From: Siphonodentalium dalli
Lineage: Eukaryota; Mollusca; Scaphopoda; Gadilida; Siphonodentaliidae
Assembly: GCA_032622095.1 (NCBI GenBank)
Contig: CP136064.1
Span: 219,122,205 to 219,186,204 of the forward strand
DNA length: 64,000 nt
Direction: 5' to 3'
In this document: in pieces, positions 28,001 to 40,000 of the stretch
Layout: each line of letters begins with the position of its first letter
How positions within the stretch are numbered: the first letter of the stretch is position 1
The notes under the pieces: generated by a model
Databases searched by the model: none
The model's input: the letters and a program-made list of their open reading frames with translations, nothing else
Told to the model about the DNA's origin: nothing
Position numbers and translations under genes: made by a program

Positions 28001-31000
28001 GGAAATGGGCAGAACTTTGAGACGGAACTGAGATGAATAATAATATGTGGCTATTCTGGTCCATTATGATAAAACATATCAACTGGATATAGGGTGGATG
28101 CCAAGATGGTAGCCATGTGTGGTTTATCGTTAAAATGGACGATCAAAATTTCACCCCTCTTTTTCGAATCCTCTTTCTGCATCTTTTACGGAACCCTCGT
28201 CAATGGCAATTGTCTTAAAATGACGCTATAATATCATGCTTGATGACTGTCTCAAAAACATTGCCATTTACTAATGATTAATGTGAAGAAAAATGGAAGA
28301 TATGGTGAAATATTAATTAAATTTCCTATTTTCGTGCATATGACGTCATTTTTCGGCGGCCATTTTGAATTTTTTTCAAAATTATTTGCCGTCATTTTGA
28401 AGAAGGACATTATACCAACAAAATGGCATACATTTTGTCTGTGTCTTTTGCTAACAACCGATCTATTACAACGATTAAATACAGCTGGTCTGAATTAGAG
28501 GAAATGGCGGCCATCTTGGATTCAAATGGCTCTAGCACCAAGTAGGGCCACCTTTATTTTTCGGTGAAATCCGGATTCTTTATCTGGATACCATAGGGAA
28601 CAATAAAAATAAGGTTATTTGTAATCATCGGGGGGGGGGGGGGGGGGGGGGGGGGGGGTGTGGACCTTATTGGCTCCTCGACTAATGGGTTTGTCGGGAG
28701 AGGGGAAACAAACAATCTTTTAACTATGGCCTCAACCAATGAACAGGCTGCAGCCATATTGTACAGGCACTGCTCTGGCTTGATCAGAAGCTCTGTACTC
28801 ACCAGTATGACAAGCTGACTGGTACTCGTAATGCGTTCAAGAAATGAGCATATTGATTGACATCTGAAAATGTTTGCCAATTCTAATAAAACCCAGAGAC
28901 GGTGGCTTCCAATAAGGCTTTCATCATAGTAAAGATAACAGTACCTAATTACAAAACTAATTTACCAGTTACTGCCGTAACAACACATTAGTACGTATTG
29001 GGATTATAATCTTACAAATCATTATTATAATAACAAATTTATCAGCTTATATCGTTCTAATAACAGTCGGTCTCAAAATGAATGCCGTCACCAATATAAA
29101 ATGTTTGTCTCTTAAAGTATGCAGTTTCATGACAAAGATGTGTATATATATTGGAATAGGGGCATGATTTTGGAACTACATGTGGGTTTTAAACTATATG
29201 TATATTGAAGTATAATATACATAGAATGCATATAATACATTTCGTATCAAGTAACGGGCCATCTCATCGTCAGATTCAATGGAGGTTGCCTGCTCCGTTG
29301 TACAATGCAAGGACATGACTACATCTGAACTGTTCGATTGCATTTATTAATCATGCCAAAAATTAAAAAAATAAACCAAGTACCGAAATGTCTTTGATAA
29401 AGTGCAGAAACATCCAGATTATTGGGCCGAAACAAGCAAGTGCCGAAAACTCAGGTGCCGAAATGTCCCAAAAAACTGGTGCCAAAACGTCCAGGTGCCA
29501 AAACATACTGCACCCCTCTAAAGTAGTCAGGAGACTTCATTGCAGCACTGCAATTGCATGGAGATCAAGGATTTGGTATTCTACTTCTGAGCCTCAAATA
29601 AGAACATATAAAGGATACTGATCAAAACTTTAGAACTCTTTATCATATTTATAAACTCTATTATTGTGTTTGCTGCAATATTAAAGGGATATTATGGAAC
29701 TTCAGTGAATAAAACTAATAAGTTAGTAGCCAAACACTTTCTCCTCTGGAAGAATATTATAGAAAATTCCAACCACATTCACTGTACGATTTCAGAAAAC
29801 ACGCACAAGCTACGCACAAATGTTAATATTTACTACTTTGTTTGGGACTAATTGTTTGGCATAAACATAGCAATGATTCCGCACAACATTCAATGCATGT
29901 AATTTGTTTCTAAGATTGACGATTTTTTTCTGCCTATTTTGATAACTAATTTTTATACGCCCGTTTGAAAAAACGGGTCGTATTATGTAAATGGATTGTC
30001 CGTCCGTCCATCCACTTTTGGTTTCCGGATGATAACTTTAGATTGAATCGAGTGATCTAAACCAAATTTGATATGTTAGTTTACCACACCAAAATACAGA
30101 TCAAGTTCGAATATGGGTTTCGTCTGCATGATTTTGACTGAGTTATGCCCCTTTTTCGGATGATAACTTTAGATGGAATCAAGTGTATTATATAAGGATA
30201 GGATACTGCTTCAATATCTCGAACAGTCCATGACCATTTCTATTAGGAAGAATGAAATGTAAAAAAATAAAATTCGCCCTCCCGCCTCATTTTTCTAAAA
30301 AAGTTGGATATAAATTGAGTAATTTATTTATATTGGCCTTATCTATATATATGTTCTTCCATGTTGACAATTTGTAAAGGCACTGTACTGACCGATGGCC
30401 ATTCTACTCAAGTCGTATTCCAAGAGAAATCACAGCACAACCTGTTGGTGTCAATGTCATATTTGACAATACACATAAATTGACAATGTATTTAGGTTAA
30501 CCCTTTCTAAACTAAATACTCTTTGACGAGTACTTCCCTGAGGAAATGTTCAAATTATAAAATAAACATCATTTGTTGATCTTATTATCTGAACATTTCT
30601 CACCAATGAGTATGAAGCATTCTGTTCTTGTATTATCTGTTTTTCTGTCTGTTGTCTGCTTTTATTACCTGACAACATCTCTAAATGAATAATAGTCCGT
30701 TCCCATGTATACTTATATAACTGAATGGGAGAATCAATTCAGTATAGAAAGGGTTAAAATATTTATTTTGTGCATCTTTACAGGTAGAGCCGCTCTTCAA
30801 AAGAGAATAATGGCATTACTTAGGAAAATAGAAATGTCTACGCCAGGAAACTCTCAGGTCAGTTGGAGCAATGAAAACATATCTATTGCTTTTCACTATG
30901 GCGCTATTCTTATCGGGTGGAATTCATACTTTACTTTGTGCCCCATTCACATGATGCGTTTTGGTCGTCGTCTATACTGTGTCCGCAGACCAAAAAAATA

Positions 31001-34000
31001 GTCAGGGACCTAAAAATCATCATGTAATGCAATTAGTCGGGGACTATATTGTTTGTTCCCTGACCAAATTTTTAAAATATACCAGCTATAAAATGGACCA
31101 ATTTGTGATAGTCGTGGACCAAATCATCCACTTGTGTACATGTGAATACTCGTATGAAATGGCCCGGGACCAAACAAAAGTTTCCCCTTAATTTTACATG
31201 GCATATTATAATTTATCCTGGTCTACATTGCGGATACATGAAGATTTGATAACTGAATATTGAGTTTGAGCCCATCGGCTCCACCTCAGGGTTAAAAAAG
31301 ATACACCCAGGAATAAAATATCTATGTACCCAACAATGAGCCAGAACCAACTATTTTGTCCCAATCACAATGAGGTGTCTACAACTCCAAGTTTGGTGTG
31401 TTTCTCATCGGTTCCTTTTATTTATCAACTTCAAAAGATGGATTCAATAGCGAGGCTGAAAGTGTTGTCTCTGCAACTGTTTCCCCATTCTGTTCTGCAG
31501 TTAACACATGCGCAGCTCAAAAAGCCAGTGCTAACAGGAACAGGCAGTAGTAGTGCACACACCCTACCAAAAAGTCACAAACCACCGAACAATTCATGCA
31601 TGTAAATGTTACTCGTCACAGAGATGGAGTATATAGACACTGAACATTTCAACCTCGCCACTGTGGCAAGCAAAATATGTAGACTTTCCACAAAATTACC
31701 CCTATATTCAAAAATGTATGTAAAATGCAGACGATTTTCCCAGAATGTTCCCCAACTAAAAACCGAGGCAAAAGTAGTCCCAGACCAAAAAAGGTCCCCG
31801 ACTTTCTCGCGATGTGAATGACCCATAAAAGTGTTCGTTCACATAAAAAAAATGTGGAAAACTTAAAATCTTTTATAGTTAGTTGCAGTGAATGTATTCT
31901 TAGCTCATGAAAGATTAAATTTTAGTTTCAGTTCCTTGCACTTGTCTTGCACTTGTTGATAATGCTCATGGAAGATTTGTCACATTTTGTGTTAGAAAAA
32001 GTTTCCTGCAAAAACAAAAAAACATCCTAAAAAGTTATTTCACATTTCCTAATAATTTTTACTTCATATTTATGAACTGATTTTCTTATAGGCCTGGGAA
32101 GACACATTTCGGAACTGGGATACAGTTACGAAAACTCTAGAAACATTCCCCAAAACCAAACCAGACGATAGTGCAGTTGGAGATACCAGGATGTGGACCA
32201 AAAGAAAACCACACCACTCAAACACAGAACATGAACTAGAGGTGAGAAACATAAATAAACTAATGATCAGATATCCATTCAGGGTTTTTTTAGTATCTGT
32301 GTTTTTTTTTATTGACATACTTTAAAATAATTTTAAAGAACATAATATTATTCATTATACCCTAGAAAATTTTGTCAATATGGTTACCCACAATGTCGCT
32401 CAATTGCACTGTGTGGGGTTTCCTTATTCCCATTTGGGACAGTTTTACCTCTAATTGGTTTGTTTGAACAGACACTGAAATCAACCTTTAACTCAAATTT
32501 TAATATTTTACCCTGCATCACATTACGAATATGCTTTGTAGGCTTTACTATGGGGGTCTTCCATCTTAATCAATTTCATTATTTCTTTATATGGGATTAG
32601 TGAAAGGCCAAAGTTGGTTGAAGAAAAATCAATTGAGTTAAGAAGAATACCAGAGAATAACAATATTGGCAATATATACATTTTGGAATGTGTAACTCAA
32701 TAACCTTCACTCATATTTTTACAGTATAAATGGGTTATACACTGTAAAAAAATTCCTGTTAAATTTTACCTGTTGGGCCTTTTTCATTAAAAGTTAACCT
32801 TTTACTGAATTTCTGTTTGTCTTCGGATTCATTTTTATACCCCCACTTTCGAAGAAAAATGGGGGGTATACTGGATTGACTGCGTCTGTCCGTCCGTCCG
32901 TCTGTCCGTCACGCTTTTCTCCCTCCGTGTGTCGCACCGTCCGTCCGACCTCATAACTCGAACAACTATGAACCGATTTCAATAATTTGTTGTATGCAAT
33001 CTCCTTAGGACGGTCTCTCAAGTTACACCTCATTTTCGACTTATTTTGACTTAGAAAATTCTGTCCGACTTAATAACAAATATGAACCAATTTCAATAAT
33101 TTTTGGTATACATGCTTCTCACAATACCCTCTCTACATGATGCGGCTAGGTATTGGCTCAAACTGTTTTTCGTAATATTACACTTCATTTTAGACTTATT
33201 TTGACTTAGAAAATTCTGTCTGACTTAATAACTTTAACAAATATGAACCAATTTGAATAATTTTTTCTGTACAAGCTTCCTGTGACACCATATCGATATT
33301 ATTAGTCCGAATTTTTCTTTAAAGTTAAAAATCTTTTTTGTTGGGTTTACAGATAATGCAGGTTGAATTTGCCGCCACGGTGGGGGTATGCTAGCACTCG
33401 AGTGCACACCTCTTGTTTATGTTATTTCTTAATTTTCTTTAGGACCAATTGAATGAGTGGGCGAATATGACTGGATTCTTTATGTGCTGTTGGTAGTGTT
33501 TGTTCCCAGAATAAATCACATCGAGTCAGGTTAGTTTTCTAAGTTATCTCATTGATAGATAATAATGACCCCGTTCAGTGCAAAGTGCCGAACTTGGGTC
33601 ATGTATAGGTACAATACGTACATGTATGTGTGACGTCACAGATAATTGACTATACCGTGTTGTTGAAATTAGCATGCGGGTTCACTTCTTTAAGAAACTT
33701 CCACATCACTTCCAGGTTTTCCCTTAGCATCATATCAGGGTTGTTCTATATGCTTTGCATATTATCATATTTTATTGTTAGAAAGCAAGTCATATGACAA
33801 ATAATGATCATAATATTTTAACTCTTATAAGATGACTGTCACAAATCCTGTGCAGTTGCAAAACATTCTGCACAGTCTATGCATATTAACACTCAGTTTT
33901 GCCTTTCTCCTGAAGACATTTTTTAAATTCAATTTAAAACAGGGTTCGCACGCATGTACTGGAAACTTGAAGATATTGGAAATAGGAAAAAATAATGGAA

Positions 34001-37000
34001 AGTTATGGAAAAATCACTCCGCGATGTCTGAGTACTTGAATATACTGGAATCGGCTGATTTTAGGTAGCACCGGTCACTGGCACCGGTTGTTATTTTTCG
34101 TAACACCGGTAAAACACAACGCGTGCTTCCTGTTTGACCATTTATTTTCTCTTGTCTTATGTCTACAACACCGGTTTATAAATTTAGAATAGAAGTGTAG
34201 TTCAGCGCGAATTCTAGATGAATTATAAATTTGTACATTACACATTTAACACATTCAAAACATGCGCTGTGTGTTTTTCGCGAGAATTGGCTTGAGATTA
34301 CCGAGTTTAGTGGATGGTTGTCTGCCGTCGATGGAGATCGAAATCGAGTGCCGAAGTGTCTTGTATGTTCAAAGACATTTGACATTGGGAAATATGGGAC
34401 AACATGCACTTCGTAGTCACGCTATTGGTAAAAACCACATAAATGCCATGAAAATCAGAGATGGCATGAACGTTCAGACATTTTTTGTGCAAGTACTTCA
34501 ACTTCTAACTCTAATACATCTGGCAATTCAAATTCTGCTGCTACAATTAGTACTAGTAGTTGCAAGTACTAGTAGAACAACACGCTCAACAGTGACAGCA
34601 GCACCTGCTAGTGGCAGTGGATAATTCTACCATGTCCACGATTCGAAATGCACAGAATGCAACAATAGAAGAGTGTCTGAAATCAGAAATACTATGGATA
34701 TTACACACTATTTCAGCTCATCACTCATATATATCGAATGAGAGAAATTGATGTTCTATTCAAGAAATGTTTCCCGATAGAATTGTTGCTAAGAGTAGAG
34801 TAGCCCTAACCCTAATTCTGCCCATACTGGAAATTCATAATATCAGTACTGGAAATATACTGGATTATACTGGAAAATGAGTCCAGACAGGGTGTACGAA
34901 CCCTGTTAAAACAAGCTACCATGCTCTTATTAACCTCCAGGCTGGTAGCTCTGATGAAGTATAATTATTATTTTGCTATAATTTGTTGACATTGTGTCTC
35001 TCTCTTTCAGTACATCGAGTGCTTCTGGTGTGGACTCCAGGAAGAGCAGTATAATGCAGAGCTGTGCTATGGACACACAATACTGTCCTGTTACTCAGTG
35101 AGTACACATAAAATACTTTATTCCACACCCGTTAGGTGAAGCACATGTACAACATGACTGATATTGCATTGGAGTGCTCCTCACTAAAGTATTGTAACAT
35201 AATGGTTGTAATGACAAACAAATCTCAAAGTATGAAACTCGATAATTTTTTATCAGAAAGATATTCCCTTTGATCCAGGTTGTATGAGGAATAAAACTTT
35301 ACACGTAATGAATCCTATGGAGATAATTGGTTGTTCATTTGTTCCGACCAGGCTTATCACTTCAAATATCAACAGTAAATTATAAATTCTCTCTTGTGGT
35401 ACATAAGCTGAAGATAAATTCTACATAGTTTAGATTTCGGATATTCTTTAGGAAAATTAGTTTACTTTAATCAAAATTATATTTTTTATTCTTTTTAGAT
35501 TTATAGGGAACTTACTGAAGCTGTTAGTTTGTCAGAATGAGAAGTTTGGTGCTCAAATACAAAGAAATGTCAAAGAATTAGTTGGACACGAGCTCAATCC
35601 AGCGCTATATCCTATACTATTCGATCAAATCAAACTATGTGTCGACAAATTTTTTGATCCTCAAGGGCAAGGCCAGGTGTGTTATAATTCATACGAAATG
35701 AGATGATTCATGAAATGTCATAAAGCTTGTATTTTCTCTTCAAATTCAACTTCCCGGTATACAGGCCTGCGCATATGATCCCAAAAACCCTGTTTAATTT
35801 ATACAAACGTACACAGAATTGAGATTGAACAGATATGTTTCCCATTTCAGAGTTCTGATTCATTACTGTAATTGCTAACTATGTTCAAATACGTTTGTTA
35901 AAATGTTAAGAAATCTCAGTCAAATATGTGTCAGTGTCACTGAGTGATAATACTTAAGTGATTCTGGAGGAAATATATCACACAGAATCTATCAACAAAC
36001 TGTTTTACAGATATATGTTCAGGAAGTATTGGCCACGGACAACTGAAACAAAAGCCCGAGCTAGGCGATGTGGATGCAGAATTGCCTCATCAGCATGTGC
36101 CCCAGAAATGAAAAATAAATTATAAAACCTTGTGTGCACCATGTGAACATGGAGTATATCTTACTAGGTACATAATTGCTGAAGAATTTTTAAAATGATA
36201 GAATTAACCCTTTCATGATGGGAGCTGCACTGGTGCATAATTAAAGATCCTGTGCCAGTGCATTCTCCTATATATGCGAAAATCCCATACAGAGCCTTTC
36301 ATATATAAACGAATGCACTGGCTTACAAGGTCAAGGTAAATATTGGTTTTCACAAAATTTCAGGCAGCTCCAGTCATGAATGGGTTAATTGCTGAAAGAA
36401 TAGCAAGATTTATGTACTTAAAATTATAATATAGTTGGAACAATATATGGATGTCTGTTTTATTGGAAACTTTCTTGATTGTGTTTCAGGTTATTGTTAC
36501 AGAAACTAATACTCAGTTTATAGAGAATATCATTTTCATCATCAAAAACATCCTGGAAATGAAGCTAGAACAACCTTGTGAACATCTCGGTGTGACGAGC
36601 ATTGAATCACTCATGCTCGGAATAGTAAGGTAAGATCATAGATGATAGGCTTACAGTAAAGTCGTTATGAGAATATAATTGCCTTGTAATATTACAGGCT
36701 TATTGTAGAGTCAGTGGGCGAATACAAAGGTCTGGTAAGATGACAGGCTTATACTAAGTTCATTGGGGGAATATAAAGGCCCGGTAAGATTACAGGCTTA
36801 TTGTAGTGTCAGTGGGGGAATGCAAAGGTCTGGTAAGATGACAGGCTTACATACTAAGGTCGTTGGGGGGGGGGGGGGGGGTATAATTGCCTGGTAAGAT
36901 TACATGCTTATTGTAGAGTCAGTGGGGGAATATAAAGGCCTGTTAAGATTACAGGCTTATTGTAGAGTCAGTGGGGGAATACAAAGGTCTGGTAAGATGA

Positions 37001-40000
37001 CAGGCTTATATACTAAGGTTGTTGGGGGAATATAATTGCCCGGTAAGATGACAGGCTTATTGTAGTGTCAGTGGGGGAATACAAAGGTCTGGTAAGATTA
37101 CAGGCTTATTGTATAGTCAGTGGAGGAATACATAGGCCTGGTAAGATGACAGGCTTATATACTAAGGTCGTTGGGGGGGGGGGGGCGGATATAAAGGCCC
37201 GTAAGATTACAGGCTTATTGTAGAGTCAGTGGGGGAATATAAAGGTCTGGTAAGATTACAGGCTTATTGTAGAGTCAGTGGGGGAATACAAAGGTCTGGT
37301 AAGATGACAGGCTTATACTAAGGTCGTTGGGGGGGGGGGGGATATAAAGGCCCGTAAGATTACAGGCTTATTGTAGAGTCAGTGGGGGAATATAAAGGTC
37401 TGGTAAGATTACAGGCTTATTGTAGAGTCAGTGGGGGGAATACAAAGGTCTGGTAAGATGACAGGCTTATATACTAAGGTCGTTGGGGGGAATATTATGG
37501 CCTGGTAAGATTACAGGCATATTGTAGAGTCAGTGGGGGGATATAAAGGCCCGTAAGATTACAGGCTTATTGTAGAGTCAGTGGGCGAATACAAAGGTCT
37601 GGTAAGATGACAGGCTTATACTAAGTTCATTGGGGGAATATAAAGGCCCGGTAAGATTACAGGCTTATTGTAGTGTCAGTGGGCGAATACAAAGGTCTGG
37701 TAAGATGACAGGCTTATACTAAGTTCATTGGGGGAATATAAAGGCCCGGTAAGATTACAGGCTTATTGTAGAGTCAGTGGGGGAATATAAAGGCCCGGTA
37801 AGATTACAGGCTTATTGTAGAGTCAGTGGGGGAATACATAGGCCTGGTAAGATTACAGGCTTATTGTAGTGTCAGTGGGGGAATACAAAGGTCTGGTAAG
37901 ATGACAGGCTTATACTAAGGTCATTGGGGGAATACAAAGATCTGGTAAGATTACAGGCTTATTGTAGTGTCAGTGGGGGAATGCAAAGGTCTGGTAAGAT
38001 GACAGGCTTATACTAAGGTCATTGGGGGAATATAAAGGCCTGTTAAGATTACAGGCATATTGTAGAGTCAGTGGGGGAATACAAAGGTCTGGTAAGATTA
38101 CAGGCTTATTGTATAGTCAGTGGAGGAATACATAGGCCTGGTAAGATGACAGGCTTATATACTAAGGTCATTGGGGGAATATAAAGGCCTGTTAAGATTA
38201 CAGGCTTATTGTAGAGTCAGTGGGGGAATATAAAGGCCTGTTAAGATTACAGGCTTATTGTATAGTCAGTGGGCAAATACAAAGGTCTGGTAAGATGACA
38301 GGCTTATACTAAGTTCATTGGCGGAATATAATGGCCCGGTAAGATTACAGGCTTATTGTAGAGTCAGTGGGGGAATATAAAGGTCTGGTAAGATGACAGG
38401 CTTATACTAAGTTCATTGGCGGAATATAACGGCCCGGTAAGATTACAGGCTTATTGTAGAGTCAGTGGGGGAATATAAAGGTCTGGTAAGATGACAGGCT
38501 TATACTAAGTTCATTGGCGGAATATAACGGCCCGGTAAGATTACAGGCTTATTGTAGAGTCAGTGGGGGAATATAAAGGTCTGGTAAGATTACAGGCTTA
38601 TTGTAGAGTCAGTGGGGGAATATAAAGGTCTGGTAAGATTACAGGCTTATTGTATATTCAGTGGGGGAATATAAAGGCCCGGTAAGATTACATGCTTATA
38701 GTAAAGTCACAGTTCAGAATTGGTGTTAACTGATTGGCTTCTAGTCTAATATTGAGTCTAATCAATTTTGAAGATGTATTATCCATGTCCCCATTTAGTG
38801 TATTTACAAAACTATTTCTGTACAGGTTTGAGTGCTAAAAATCTGGAAATAAGTTTACGAAATGAACTTCATCAAGAAATAACTTATTTTGGTTTCATAA
38901 CTTGCTATGTAAATAAACATAACTCTTAATTAATTTTGACTTGATAAATGTTCTATTTTAAATTAATTTCAGCCAGTTTTATCTGGACTTTCCTACTTCA
39001 TCTGCAGTTCCGATTCAGTTGGAGAAGCAATTTATTCCAGAATATTTAACTTCAAGACTTGCCCGTCATTGCTCACGTTTCACATAAGGCGTACCTTGTC
39101 TAGCATTGCTCGCTTAATACAATCTCTGTTCAGTGCTGTTGCTTTTTAGAGTTAATTCCAGTATCCAATCGAAAGTGTGAGATAATTCTGGTGTCCAATT
39201 TAAAAGTGTGAGATATCTATATATATGCAACTTGCCAACTTTCTTTGATATTCACGGAAGAACTGCATTAACTTTTCAGATATGTGAGACATCTGGACTC
39301 GACAGGGCATGCTATTCAAATAAAAACCAAGTTGTGCCAATTAGTAGAAGCGGTAAGCCATCCTTCAATATCTCTTCTTACTAATGACATTCCTGTATGG
39401 TTTCTTAAAAATTATATATAGGCAGAGAGTTAGCCCTTTCTGTACTAAAATAAATACTCATAGATGAGTAGTTATCCCATTTAGTCTGGTCGTTGAAGCA
39501 TTGGGCCTAGAATAAATTGTTTACAAGCTGTTTTTGGTTTCATTTTGTTGGGCAGAATCTGGGGAACAAAACATATCCAAAATCCTCTAAAATCCACCTT
39601 GGAGAAAATTCTCTATTCAAGATGGCATCCAATATGGCTGCTGGTATCGAAAATTGTTGAATTTCTGCAGTAGGTGCACTAATTAATGCCAAATTTGTAA
39701 TAAATTTAAATAATGAAGAACAATGCTTAGTCGTAAACCATATTTGTAGAATGTCTGTCCCAAAATGGACAAAACTGAATGAAATTTACATTTTGTGCAA
39801 ATTTAATAGCTATTAGAGTGAACAAACATTTGAATTATTCGAGGAATATTCATTGCAGTGTATAAGAGAAACTTTTAATCAGAGATGTAAGAATTCTCTC
39901 CAGTCAATCTCACGAGAGCAATCAACAGCAGTGTTTCATTCAACAGTTAAATCTGGACGGAATAATAACACAGTTTTATATGTACTTTTAATCTTGAATC

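Noticed and set aside
34262-34624. 120-codon frame considered as a gene
   Set aside because: It spans a hAT element; only a short finger fragment in mixed frames is meaningful.
36629-38705. Regular repeats considered as a CRISPR array
   Set aside because: The units are contiguous with no distinct spacers, lie in an intron and vary like a minisatellite.
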